A DNA stretch of 64,000 nt from Chthonomonas sp. (GTDB lineage Bacteria > Armatimonadota > Fimbriimonadia > Fimbriimonadales > Fimbriimonadaceae): assembly GCA_016788115.1 (NCBI GenBank), contig JAEURR010000009.1, positions 84,022 through 148,021 on the forward strand, written 5' to 3'. The position numbers and the translations under genes were made by a program. The notes beneath the pieces are model-generated. The model saw only the letters and a list, made by a program, of their open reading frames with translations. It ran no database searches and was not told the origin of the DNA. Below, one piece after another: positions 32,448 through 40,483 of this stretch. The number at the start of each line of letters is the position of its first letter. Positions within the stretch are counted from its first letter, which is position 1.

Positions 32448-34561
32448 CCCTTGCGCTCGCCTCAGCGATTACCGCACTCCTTAGCGCTCAAGTGAAGCAT
32501 GAATTCGTATTCACGGCTCCGAGTGCTGGCGTCAAGACGGTCCACGTGGCGGGCACGTTTAACGGTTGGAGCTACGGAACCAACCCGATGACGGTCGATC
32601 CTGATGGTCGGACATGGCGCACGGACGTGACGCTTGATGTCGGTAAGCACCTGTACAAGTTTGTTCTCAACGGCACCGATTGGATCACTGATCCGAACGC
32701 GAAGACCGAGACCGACGGCGGCGGTCACGTGAACTCTGTGTTGCTTCTCGCGCCGGAGGGGTACGGCACGCCAGCCAAGCGAGGCGATGGGGTCCTGACC
32801 GAGACTGCAATTCGCCACGCCCAAGCGTCCCCCATGATCAACTTCGACCGTGGGCGACTTTCACTCCGGGTGGACGTCCGAAGCAACGACGCCCAGAGAG
32901 TTGAGGCGAAAGTGACGCGCGGCGGGAAGGCTGAGACCGCGCCAATGCGGGTCATCGATTCGAACGAGTTGCGGGAGCGGTACGAGTACGCGATGCCTTG
33001 GGACGGCAAGTCGCCCTTAAGCTATCGCTTCGTGATCACCGATGGAGCGACCCGGCGTGCGGTGACCATGGGCGGGAAGGACTTCCAGGTTACTGCGACT
33101 TCGTATGTCGGTCCGAGAGTCCCCAACTGGGTTGAGAAGACGATCTTCTATCAGATTTTTCCTGATCGATTTGAGAACGGCGATGCGAAGAACGATCCTG
33201 CGGAAGTGTCGCCTTGGTCGGCGATGCCGACGTACCTGACCCGGTTCGGTGGCGATGCGGTCGGAATCGAGAAGCGACTCGACCACCTCAAGAAGCTGGG
33301 CGTCAATGGCGTTTACATCAACCCGATCATGAAGGCCCCGGCCTACCATCGGTACGACCCGGTTGACTTCTACCAAGTCGATCCGGAGTTTGGGACCAAC
33401 CAAGAGTTCGGCAGGCTGACTCGGGCGATGCAGAGCAACGGTATCCGAGTGGTACTTGACCAGATCTTTGATCACGTCGGGACCACGTTTCCGCCGTTTG
33501 TTGACCTTCTCAAGAACCAGCAGGCCTCGAAGTTTAAGGATTATTTCTTCGTGAACGAATGGCCCGTCGAGGTCCGAAAGAACCCGCCCTACCTGGGTTG
33601 GTACAACGTAGAGTCTATGCCAAAGGTGAACTTGGCGAATCCGGAGCTCAAGAAGTACTTGCTCGATTCGGTCAACTTCTGGCATGAGCACGCTCAACTC
33701 AGCGGCTGGAGGCTGGACGTCGCCAACGAAGTGCCGCAGTGGTTTTGGCGTGAGTTTCGCCAGCGCGTGAAGACGATCGATCCGGATGCTTGGATTGTGG
33801 GCGAGGTTTGGTCCGACGCCAACCAGTGGCTGCAGGGTGACCAGTGGGATGCGAGCATGAACTACCCGTTCCAATATGCGGTCCGCGACTTCCTGGCAAA
33901 GAAGACCATGACTGCCAAAGAGTTCACGTTCCAGCTCATGCAGGTTTATGGCCTGTATGCTCCGCAGGTCAGCCGTAACCAACTCAATTTCCTCAGCACG
34001 CATGATACGCCTCGGTTCATTCATGAGGCGGGAAACGACCGGTCTGCGCAGAAGCTAGCCGCGGTGGTTCAGTTCACGTGGCCGGGCGCGCCGAGTGTGT
34101 ACTACGGCGAAGAGCTGGGCATGGAAGGTGCGCACGACCCAGACAATCGCCGTCCTATGCGATGGGACCTCGCGAACGACGGCAACGACATGTTTGCCCA
34201 CTACCGCAAGCTGATCGCCCTGCGACATCGCCACCCGATCTTGGTGGAGGGCGATCCGGTCGCGCTTGAGACTTCGAACAGCACGGATGTGGCAGCGTTC
34301 GGACGCACGCTCGGCGCGCAGCGAGCGGTGATCGCAATCAACCGCGCGAACTCGCCGCAAACTGCCGTAGTCAAAGTAAATAACTTCGGAAAAGGTGCGG
34401 ACGTGCTTGGCAGCCAAGCGGTCACCTCGCAGAGCAGATCGTTGACCATCCGGCTTGCACCCAGAAGCGCCGCCGTCGTGCTGAACCGTCGCGCATACCC
34501 AGAAACAGTTTCTATCTATCATTTCGATCACAGCAATCATTCAATGGAGGCTCCTCAATGA
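32444..34561 (+). CDS. GH13 amylase/neopullulanase-type hydrolase with N-terminal glycan-binding domain
   Basis: The 705-residue protein starts with a short signal-like stretch ([16 protein letters not shown]). A CBM48/E-set domain follows at about residues 18-105 ([31 protein letters not shown]). A second linker domain precedes the GH13 barrel ([15 protein letters not shown] onward). The catalytic residues are visible: nucleophile Asp in [10 protein letters not shown], acid Glu in IVGEVWSD, and Asp in LSTHDTPR. It should cleave alpha-glucans or cyclodextrins, probably outside the cytoplasm. It overlaps lacI before it and the pseudopilin after it by four bases each. Confidence 0.92.
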   Translation: MTLALASAITALLSAQVKHEFVFTAPSAGVKTVHVAGTFNGWSYGTNPMTVDPDGRTWRTDVTLDVGKHLYKFVLNGTDWITDPNAKTETDGGGHVNSVLLLAPEGYGTPAKRGDGVLTETAIRHAQASPMINFDRGRLSLRVDVRSNDAQRVEAKVTRGGKAETAPMRVIDSNELRERYEYAMPWDGKSPLSYRFVITDGATRRAVTMGGKDFQVTATSYVGPRVPNWVEKTIFYQIFPDRFENGDAKNDPAEVSPWSAMPTYLTRFGGDAVGIEKRLDHLKKLGVNGVYINPIMKAPAYHRYDPVDFYQVDPEFGTNQEFGRLTRAMQSNGIRVVLDQIFDHVGTTFPPFVDLLKNQQASKFKDYFFVNEWPVEVRKNPPYLGWYNVESMPKVNLANPELKKYLLDSVNFWHEHAQLSGWRLDVANEVPQWFWREFRQRVKTIDPDAWIVGEVWSDANQWLQGDQWDASMNYPFQYAVRDFLAKKTMTAKEFTFQLMQVYGLYAPQVSRNQLNFLSTHDTPRFIHEAGNDRSAQKLAAVVQFTWPGAPSVYYGEELGMEGAHDPDNRRPMRWDLANDGNDMFAHYRKLIALRHRHPILVEGDPVALETSNSTDVAAFGRTLGAQRAVIAINRANSPQTAVVKVNNFGKGADVLGSQAVTSQSRSLTIRLAPRSAAVVLNRRAYPETVSIYHFDHSNHSMEAPQ

Positions 34562-35412
34562 ATCGTCAACGAAGACTGGGCTTTACGCTCATTGAACTTC
34601 TCGTCGTTATCGCGATTATCGCGATCCTTGCTGCCATTCTGTTCCCGGTGTTCGCCCAGGCGAAGGTCGCGGCCAAGAAGACGCAAGACCTGTCCAACGT
34701 CCGCCAGATTGCAACCGCCAGCATCATGTATGCCGGTGACCAGGACGATACGTTGCCGCAGTACAAGTGGCCGGACTTCTATGCCATCGCCACAAAGTTG
34801 CTGCCTTATACGAAGAACAAGGACATCTTCAAGAATCCGACTTCTCCGTACAAGGTCGGTTCGGTCCAGCAGAAGCAGGGCCGCAACCCCTATGGTAACT
34901 ACGTCACGGCTCCGAACGATCCGTGTATTGGACTCCCAGCATCGACTCGCGGTGCTGCAAACCTGTACGACGATATCTATCCGCCGCTTGACTACGCTTG
35001 GAACGACTCCATGCGACAAGACTGGTCGGGCGCCCTCCCTGGCTGCAGCGGTGGTGTCGATCTCGGCATGTCGATGACTGCGAGCAAGATCACGGACCAG
35101 GCGAAGGCCGCTATGTGGATCGGCTTCCCGAGCATCGGTACCATGTGGCCGGGCGGCTGCGTGGATGGAACCTGCGACTACGGTGCAACTCCCACTAGCC
35201 TTACCGCTCGATACTGGGGTACCGACTTCAAGGGCTACTTCAGCCAGGGCTCGAACGTGAACCACCTCGATGGCCACGCTCAGTACTACAAGTACTCGCG
35301 CATGCACCCGGGCAACAAGGAGACCTTTGCGAAGGCTTCCGCCGAGGGTGGGACCAAGCGCATCGACGTCAAGGCTTGGGGCTTCGACTGGGGCCACGAG
35401 TCCGTTCGATAA
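34558..35412 (+). CDS. Type II pseudopilin (prepilin N-terminal methylation domain)
   Basis: The 284-residue protein has a classical prepilin peptide and helix: [20 protein letters not shown], with cleavage after Gly and Glu at +5. The globular domain is secreted and has several Cys residues plus [14 protein letters not shown] near the end, as in planctomycete/armatimonad pseudopilins. Such genes occur as many single copies, and I cannot say whether this one builds a pilus or decorates the surface. GGAGG in the end of the GH13 frame serves as ribosome binding site, so the two are coupled. Confidence 0.9.
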   Translation: MNRQRRLGFTLIELLVVIAIIAILAAILFPVFAQAKVAAKKTQDLSNVRQIATASIMYAGDQDDTLPQYKWPDFYAIATKLLPYTKNKDIFKNPTSPYKVGSVQQKQGRNPYGNYVTAPNDPCIGLPASTRGAANLYDDIYPPLDYAWNDSMRQDWSGALPGCSGGVDLGMSMTASKITDQAKAAMWIGFPSIGTMWPGGCVDGTCDYGATPTSLTARYWGTDFKGYFSQGSNVNHLDGHAQYYKYSRMHPGNKETFAKASAEGGTKRIDVKAWGFDWGHESVR

Positions 35413-35422
35413 TCCTTACCTA

Positions 35423-35456
35423 AGCCGTCCACGCTGGATTGCCTGAGTGGACGGCT
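35423..35456 (+). terminator. Strong hairpin between pseudopilin and lipoprotein genes
   Basis: AGCCGTCCAC (35423-35432) pairs perfectly with GTGGACGGCT (35447-35456) around a 14-base loop. No T tract follows, and the next gene starts 20 bases downstream, so it may protect the pilin mRNA or attenuate transcription rather than end it. Confidence 0.55.
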
Positions 35457-35475
35457 CGCCTTGCTGGAGGAACAC

Positions 35476-35769
35476 TTGCAAAAACTATTCTCGATTCTCG
35501 TCGGTACCATTCTGCTCGGATCCGTCTTGGGCGTAGCAGGATGCGCAAAGGATGCCAATCCGGCGGAAGACGTCAATGCTCAGATTCAGGCATTGCCTGC
35601 TGAAGAGCGCTTCCAGATGATCAAGAACGACACGGTGCTGACGCTTGAGCAGAAGGACATCGCCGTGGACAACCTGCCCATCACCGATCAGCAAAAGACT
35701 GATTACAAGGCTAAGCTGCGTGAGGCTGCCCCAGCGGGCGCTTCGACGGCGGCTCCTGGTCAACGTTAA
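35476..35769 (+). CDS. Small lipoprotein
   Basis: A TTG at 35476 with GGAGG five bases upstream gives 97 residues. A signal and lipobox (GSVLGVAGC) anchor a small domain of polar helices (EERFQMIKNDTVLTLEQKD, PITDQQKTDYKAKL) that ends in a Pro/Ala-rich tail. I know no family. It follows the pseudopilin directly; a similar pilin-lipoprotein pair occurs at 59639-60759, which suggests a functional link. Confidence 0.75.
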   Translation: MQKLFSILVGTILLGSVLGVAGCAKDANPAEDVNAQIQALPAEERFQMIKNDTVLTLEQKDIAVDNLPITDQQKTDYKAKLREAAPAGASTAAPGQR

Positions 35770-35775
35770 GATCGC

Positions 35776-35811
35776 TTTGCGTCGACTCCCGACTCTGGGG
35801 GTCGGCGCAAA
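35776..35811 (+). terminator. Hairpin after lipoprotein gene
   Basis: TTTGCG, CGAC and CCC (35776-35790) pair with GGG, GTCG and CGCAAA (35798-35811) with two T-G wobbles, giving a stem of about 15 pairs. Only three T residues follow, seven bases later, so termination is likely but not certain. Confidence 0.55.
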
Positions 35812-35908
35812 CCTCCGTTTGGCATCATAATTGCGATGCTTGGGTCCATTGAACCCCTGGTGTGCCCTGCGGTACAGTGACCAGCAAGAGTACGAGGAGA
35901 GACCACTT

Positions 35909-36277
35909 ATGTTGCCGATTTTTCTAAACCTTTTCGCCGAGCCGGGCAAAACTCAAGCGGGTGAGCTTGCGCTCATGGTCGCCATCCCCTGCTTCCTCGC
36001 AGTCGCGATTTTCGGGTTTGGCATCAGCAAAGAGCGAGACGGCGGCAACCCTTTGGTCAAGTACGTTTCCTTCGCACCCCTTCTCATCGGATGCTACATC
36101 GGCTGGCCGTACTTCAAGTACGCCAACGATAAGATGGTCAAGAATCTGGGCATGATCGGCGGCAAGAGCGAGCTGGCCTACAACGCTGCACTCATCGTTC
36201 CCGCTGGCTTGCTCGTGCTCTTCCTCGTCATCTCGTTCCTCTTCAATCGGCTGATCCACAACGAGTCCCGCATCTGA
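35909..36277 (+). CDS. Small integral membrane protein, unknown
   Basis: The ATG at 35909 (GAGGAGA eight bases upstream) gives 122 residues with three hydrophobic helices: ALMVAIPCFLAVAIFGFGI, YVSFAPLLIGCYIGW and ALIVPAGLLVLFLVISFLF. Charged loops lie between them. No known family was recognised. It stands alone, between the lipoprotein and the phenylalanine hydroxylase. Confidence 0.75.
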   Translation: MLPIFLNLFAEPGKTQAGELALMVAIPCFLAVAIFGFGISKERDGGNPLVKYVSFAPLLIGCYIGWPYFKYANDKMVKNLGMIGGKSELAYNAALIVPAGLLVLFLVISFLFNRLIHNESRI

Positions 36278-36282
36278 TCCGT

Positions 36283-36307
36283 TACAATGTTCTTATACAG
36301 AACATTG
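36283..36307 (+). promoter_or_regulatory. Promoter -10 box and 9-base inverted repeat before phenylalanine hydroxylase
   Basis: CAATGTTCT (36285-36293), spacer TATAC, AGAACATTG (36299-36307): perfect nine-base arms. TACAAT (36283-36288) looks like the -10 box and overlaps the left arm. The repeat ends just before the GGAGGAG ribosome binding site, a good position for a repressor. Confidence 0.65.
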
Positions 36308-36317
36308 GAGGAGCAGT

Positions 36318-37238
36318 GTGGCTCAACCCGTATCATTCATTGGCTTAACGACGACGGAAGCTCCGTTCATTGAGCAGGCTCGCAAGGACGGCAACCTCTA
36401 CATCGAGCAACCGTACGAGCTGTATTCCGAGGAGAATCACGAAGTCTGGCGCGCCCTGTACGAGCGCATGACCCAGCACTGGCAGACGTATGCCAACGAG
36501 CACTTTCTCAAGGGCATTGAGAACCTGTGCTTGGATCCGACGCGCGTGCCCAAGCTTGAGGATGTAAACCAGTTCCTGAACCCGCTCACCGGATTTCGGG
36601 CTAAGGCAGTCAGTGGTTACGTCCCGGCATTCTTGTTCTTCGATTGCCTCCGCAATCGGGAGTTCCCGACGACCATCACGATCCGGCGCGGCGATCGACT
36701 CGACTATTTGCCCGAGCCAGATATCTTCCACGACATCGCAGGCCACGTCCCCATGCATACCGATCGTGCGTTTGCGGACACCCTCGTTCGGTTCGGTGAT
36801 TGCGCACATTTGGCCGCGGAGATGGGTCGGGGGATTTCCGACGGGCACGAAAGAGTCCGCAGGTTGAGCAGCATCATCAAGGCGATGGCGCGGTTCTTCT
36901 GGTTCACCGTGGAATTCGGACTGATGCGCGATCGCCAGTCGGGCGCGCTCAAAGCGTATGGCAGCGGACTCCTGTCCTCGCATGGGGAGTTGGAATACAG
37001 CATAGAATCGCCGGACGTACAGCGCTACCCAGCTCAGCTAGAGTGGATCATAAACCAGGGTTTCGAGATTGACCACTATCAGCCGCTGCTGTTCATCGTT
37101 GACTCGTTTGACAGTCTGTTTGACATGGTCGGCGAGCTTGAGCGATGGATGAAGGACGGACGGCTGGACAACGTCGCCCCCGGGGAGCCATTGCTGGAGG
37201 AGGCGGACATCCAGAGTTTCTTGGATGGCGGCCAGTGA
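36318..37238 (+). CDS. phhA: Phenylalanine 4-monooxygenase (aromatic amino acid hydroxylase)
   Basis: A GTG with GGAGGAG upstream gives 306 residues. The non-haem iron site is complete: His138 and His143 in PDIFHDIAGHVPMHTD, and Glu199 in FFWFTVEFGLM. The enzyme hydroxylates phenylalanine to tyrosine with a tetrahydropterin and oxygen. No regulatory ACT domain is visible, as expected for bacterial forms. It starts after a perfect inverted repeat and overlaps the acetyltransferase by four bases. Confidence 0.94.
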   Translation: MAQPVSFIGLTTTEAPFIEQARKDGNLYIEQPYELYSEENHEVWRALYERMTQHWQTYANEHFLKGIENLCLDPTRVPKLEDVNQFLNPLTGFRAKAVSGYVPAFLFFDCLRNREFPTTITIRRGDRLDYLPEPDIFHDIAGHVPMHTDRAFADTLVRFGDCAHLAAEMGRGISDGHERVRRLSSIIKAMARFFWFTVEFGLMRDRQSGALKAYGSGLLSSHGELEYSIESPDVQRYPAQLEWIINQGFEIDHYQPLLFIVDSFDSLFDMVGELERWMKDGRLDNVAPGEPLLEEADIQSFLDGGQ

Positions 37239-37855
37239 GTGATCCTTGGATCAGACCGGTGGAACTGGTCGGTCCCTCGATCATCCTACGCCCGTTGGCA
37301 GTAGAGGATGCGAACGAGCTCTTCGCCGCGTCCACCGCCGAGACGTATCAGTACTACGTCGCCGTTGCGCCATTGCGGTGGGACATCGAGGCGTATCGCG
37401 AGTACATTCAGAAGCGCCTTGCGCTGCATGATGCGGTCTCGCTTGTCATGGTTGACCGGGACAGCGGCAGGCTCATTGGAGAGTCTGCCTTCATGGAGAT
37501 TCGCGCCGCGAGCAAGGGGCTAGAGATCGGGTTGACCTGGATTGCCGAGCCTTGGCGGGGCACCCACGTGAACCCAGAAGCCAAGTTCCTGATGTTGCGC
37601 CACGCGTTTGAGGTCGCAGGGGCGATCCGCGTGCAATTGAAGACCGATGCGAGGAATCAGCACAGCCAAGCTGCAATCCGCAAGCTGGGAGCGATGTACG
37701 AGGGAACTCTGCGCAAACACGGGATACAGATCAACGGATACGTGCGCGATACTGCGATGTTCAGCATCGTGGATACCGAGTGGCCTGATGTGAAGCTGCG
37801 CCTGCTAGATCGGCTTCCACCCGAAAAGCCGCGGGACCTCGAAGGAACATCGTAG
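37235..37855 (+). CDS. GNAT acetyltransferase, RimJ/RimL type
   Basis: A GTG overlapping the previous stop (GTGA) gives 206 residues. The pattern is that of ribosomal-protein-alanine acetyltransferase relatives: IILRPLAVEDANELFAA, LIGESAFMEIR, the acetyl-CoA segment IAEPWRGTHVNPEAKFLMLRH and TDARNQHSQAAIRKLGAMYEG. The substrate is unknown. Coupling to phhA may be only organisational. Confidence 0.85.
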   Translation: MSDPWIRPVELVGPSIILRPLAVEDANELFAASTAETYQYYVAVAPLRWDIEAYREYIQKRLALHDAVSLVMVDRDSGRLIGESAFMEIRAASKGLEIGLTWIAEPWRGTHVNPEAKFLMLRHAFEVAGAIRVQLKTDARNQHSQAAIRKLGAMYEGTLRKHGIQINGYVRDTAMFSIVDTEWPDVKLRLLDRLPPEKPRDLEGTS

Positions 37856-37879
37856 AAAGGGCTAGAATAGGGATTAACT

Positions 37880-39202
37880 ATGCCAGTTGAAATCTTGATG
37901 CCCGAGCTGGGCGAATCTGTTCACGAAGGAACTGTCAGCCGGTGGCTCAAAGCCGAAGGCGACTACGTCAAGGAAGACGAGCCCGTGGTCGAGATCATGA
38001 CCGATAAGGTCAACACTGAACTCCAGGCTCCGGCTTCCGGCGTACTCGTCAAGATTCTGATCCCCGAGGGTGGTCAGGTCGAAGTTTTCAAAGCGATGGG
38101 GCTCATCGATGATGGCTCCGCCGCTGCCGCCACGCCAGCCGCTCCGGCCGCGCCCGAACCCAAGAAGTCGTTCGCTCCGCCGAATACGACCTCGCAGTTT
38201 GCGAGCGCGCCGGGTGCGTCCGAGCCGCCGGTTCCCTCAAGCGAGCCTGCAGCCGCCAGCGATGGCGAGCGACGGTGGTATTCGCCAGTTGTGCGAAGCA
38301 TCGCCAAGGGTCACGGGCTCTCGGAGGGACAATTGGCAACCATCGCCGGAACCGGTACGGGTGGCCGCGTCACGAAGAAAGATTTGGAAGCGTACCTGGG
38401 CGGAGAGGCGCCTGCGCCAGCGCCCGCCGCTCCTGCAGCGGTAACCCCAGCCCCAGTTCCCGCCGCCGCACCGAAGACCGAGTCTGCGGCTGTGGTTGCG
38501 GGCGAGGGTCAAGAGATCATCCCGCTGGTGGGGATGCGCAAAATGATCGCCGACGCGATGGTGCGCAGTAGCCAAGTCCCAACCGTTAGTACGCTCACCG
38601 AGGTGGACGTGACGAACATGGTCAAGTTCCGTGAGCGCAACAAGGACAGCTTCGTCGAGCAGTTTGGAGTTAAGCTCACCTACACTCCGTTCTTCATCAA
38701 AGCGATCACCGAGGCGTTGATTGAATTTCCACTCGTGAACGCCTCGCTGCAGGACGGAAACATCGTGATGTCTAAGAACGTCCACATGGGCGTGGCCGTT
38801 TCGCTGGGTGCAAAGGGCGACCAGGGACTCATCGTTCCAGTCATCCGCGATGCGAATTCTAAGACGCTGATCGAGATTGCCAAGGATCTGGAGGCGATTG
38901 CGGCCAAGGCCCGTTCGAACGCGCTCGGTGTCGCAGATGTCCAGGGAGGCACCTTCACGCTGACCAACCCCGGCAGCTACGGCGCGATGTTGGGGACCCC
39001 CATGATCAACGCCCCACAAGCGGCGATCCTGGGTACCTACACGATCAAGCAAGTGCCGGCGGTGGTGGACGGCATGATCGGCATTCGGTCGATCATGAAC
39101 CTGGTGCTGACGTACGACCACCGATTGATCGACGGCATGCTCGCAGGTCGATTCCTTCAGAGCGTGAAGAAGCGATTGGAGACGTTCGACTTCTACAAAT
39201 AA
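37880..39202 (+). CDS. Dihydrolipoamide acyltransferase (E2) of a 2-oxoacid dehydrogenase complex
   Basis: The 440-residue protein has one lipoyl domain with the lipoylated Lys43 (EIMTDKVNTEL). A Pro/Ala-rich linker, a peripheral-subunit-binding domain (YSPVVRSIAKGHGLSEG) and a second Pro/Ala linker follow, then the catalytic domain ending with LTYDHRLIDGMLAGRF (His414, Asp418). It transfers acyl groups to CoA. The architecture fits branched-chain or 2-oxoglutarate type; which one cannot be decided. The E1 and E3 genes are not adjacent. The strong terminator at 39216 follows. Confidence 0.92.
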   Translation: MPVEILMPELGESVHEGTVSRWLKAEGDYVKEDEPVVEIMTDKVNTELQAPASGVLVKILIPEGGQVEVFKAMGLIDDGSAAAATPAAPAAPEPKKSFAPPNTTSQFASAPGASEPPVPSSEPAAASDGERRWYSPVVRSIAKGHGLSEGQLATIAGTGTGGRVTKKDLEAYLGGEAPAPAPAAPAAVTPAPVPAAAPKTESAAVVAGEGQEIIPLVGMRKMIADAMVRSSQVPTVSTLTEVDVTNMVKFRERNKDSFVEQFGVKLTYTPFFIKAITEALIEFPLVNASLQDGNIVMSKNVHMGVAVSLGAKGDQGLIVPVIRDANSKTLIEIAKDLEAIAAKARSNALGVADVQGGTFTLTNPGSYGAMLGTPMINAPQAAILGTYTIKQVPAVVDGMIGIRSIMNLVLTYDHRLIDGMLAGRFLQSVKKRLETFDFYK

Positions 39203-39215
39203 GCTCGTACGGGAC

Positions 39216-39253
39216 AAGGCGGGGTGGCATCGGTCTGATGCCACCCCGCCTTT
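39216..39253. terminator. Bidirectional terminator between E2 and leuA
   Basis: AAGGCGGGGTGGCATC (39216-39231) pairs perfectly over 16 bases with its complement (39237-39252) around a GGTCT loop. TTTGTGTGTT follows on the plus strand. It serves the E2 gene and probably the convergent leuA. Confidence 0.85.
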
Positions 39254-39260
39254 GTGTGTT

Positions 39261-40406
39261 CTAGCCCGCGATGAGGGCTCGTAGGTCTTCGTCGTCGACT
39301 TCCGACTTGGTGTCTGCGACCGCCAAGAACCGCGTGTAGATCGTCTCGAACCGGTCGGTTGGGAAGTCGTAGCCGAGCTCATGCAGCCGATGTTTCAGTC
39401 CGTGGCGTCCGCTCCTCGCGGTGAGGATGATCTCCGTCTTTGCCGCGCCCACGAGCACGGGATCGATGATCTCGTACGTCGAACGTTCCTTGAGCACGCC
39501 ATCTTGGTGGATGCCGCTGCTATGGGCATAGGCGTTCGCTCCCACAACCGCCTTGTTGCGCTGGATCACCATGCCGGTATGGCGGCAAACGAGGCTTGAA
39601 ACGGGGACCAGCTTTGTCGTGTCGATCCCTGATTCGATCCCGAACAGGTCCTTCCGAATGTACAGCGCCATGATGACCTCTTCGAGGGCGGTGTTGCCAG
39701 CGCGCTCGCCGATGCCGTTTACGGTGACTTCAACCTGACGTGCACCGGCCATCACACCCGCGAGGGTGTTTGCGGTCGCCATCCCTAGGTCGTTGTGGCA
39801 ATGGCAGCTCAAGACGGCTTTGTCTACGTTCGGCACATTGTCGATGATCCCCTTGATCAGCCGGTAGTACTCGGAAGGGTAGGTGTACCCGGTCGTGTCG
39901 GGGACGTTGATGGTGGTCGCTCCGGCATCGATGATCGACTCCACGACCTTGTAAACGTAATCCGGATCGGCTCGACCCGAATCCTCCATGAAGTACTCGA
40001 TGTTATCCGTGTACTGGCGAGCGTGGCGCACGGCCCGGACGCCGACTTCGAGTGCCTGCGCGCGGGTCATCTTGAGCTTGTGCTCAAGGTGATTGTCGCT
40101 GACGCCAAGACCCGTGTGAATCCGCCGACTGGCTGCGGGCTTGAGCGCCTCGGCGGCGACATCGATGTCGTTCTCCTTGGCGCGCGTGAGGGCGCAGACG
40201 GTCACACCTTTGAGCTCGCGCGCAAGCATGTTGACCGCTTCAAAATCGCCAGGCGAACTGACGGGGAAACCGGCTTCGATAATGTCCACACCCAAGGCCG
40301 CAAGCTGGTGCGCGATCTCGAGCTTCTGCTCGTTGCTCAGGCGGACGCCCGGGCTCTGCTCACCGTCGCGGAGAGTCGTATCGAAAACCAAAAGCCGGTT
40401 GGACAT
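39261..40406 (-). CDS. leuA: 2-isopropylmalate synthase, short form without regulatory domain
   Basis: The 381-residue enzyme condenses 2-oxoisovalerate and acetyl-CoA for leucine synthesis. The core is typical: FDTTLRDGEQSPG, DIIEAGFPVSSPGDF, CHCHNDLGMATANT, ERAGNTALEEV, SSGIHQDGVLKERSTYEI, LTARSGRHGLKHRL. It ends where the leucine-binding allosteric domain of the usual ~510-residue LeuA would start. It is therefore probably insensitive to feedback, or relies on another subunit. Annotation as homocitrate or citramalate synthase is less likely from the active-site sequence. Confidence 0.88.
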   Translation of the reverse strand: MSNRLLVFDTTLRDGEQSPGVRLSNEQKLEIAHQLAALGVDIIEAGFPVSSPGDFEAVNMLARELKGVTVCALTRAKENDIDVAAEALKPAASRRIHTGLGVSDNHLEHKLKMTRAQALEVGVRAVRHARQYTDNIEYFMEDSGRADPDYVYKVVESIIDAGATTINVPDTTGYTYPSEYYRLIKGIIDNVPNVDKAVLSCHCHNDLGMATANTLAGVMAGARQVEVTVNGIGERAGNTALEEVIMALYIRKDLFGIESGIDTTKLVPVSSLVCRHTGMVIQRNKAVVGANAYAHSSGIHQDGVLKERSTYEIIDPVLVGAAKTEIILTARSGRHGLKHRLHELGYDFPTDRFETIYTRFLAVADTKSEVDDEDLRALIAG

Positions 40407-40441
40407 ACTGAGGAATCTCCCTGGAACGTAACTAGATCATT

Positions 40442-40479
40442 ATACGAGCAACTCGGCAATAACGCCGGGTTGCTCGTAT
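40442..40479 (-). terminator. Hairpin between gcvPB and leuA
   Basis: ATACGAGCAAC (40442-40452) pairs with GTTGCTCGTAT (40469-40479), and CGGC/GCCG extends the stem past a mismatch to a six-base loop. No T tract follows in the minus direction. It lies five bases past the gcvPB stop and could terminate or stabilise that mRNA. Confidence 0.6.
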
Positions 40480-40483
40480 GGGA

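Noticed and set aside
33017..34024. 335-codon open frame antisense to the GH13 gene
   Set aside because: It mirrors a gene with intact catalytic residues, has no ribosome binding site or known motif.
36285..36307. LexA box
   Set aside because: The arms do not match GAAC-N4-GTTC or CTGT-N8-ACAG in spacing; an unrelated repressor is more likely.
38237..39382. 381-codon open frame antisense to the E2 gene
   Set aside because: It runs through the bidirectional terminator at 39216-39253 and mirrors a clear E2 catalytic domain.
40407..40483. T-box or leucine leader before leuA
   Set aside because: No T-box sequence and no short frame with Leu codons; only a hairpin following gcvPB.
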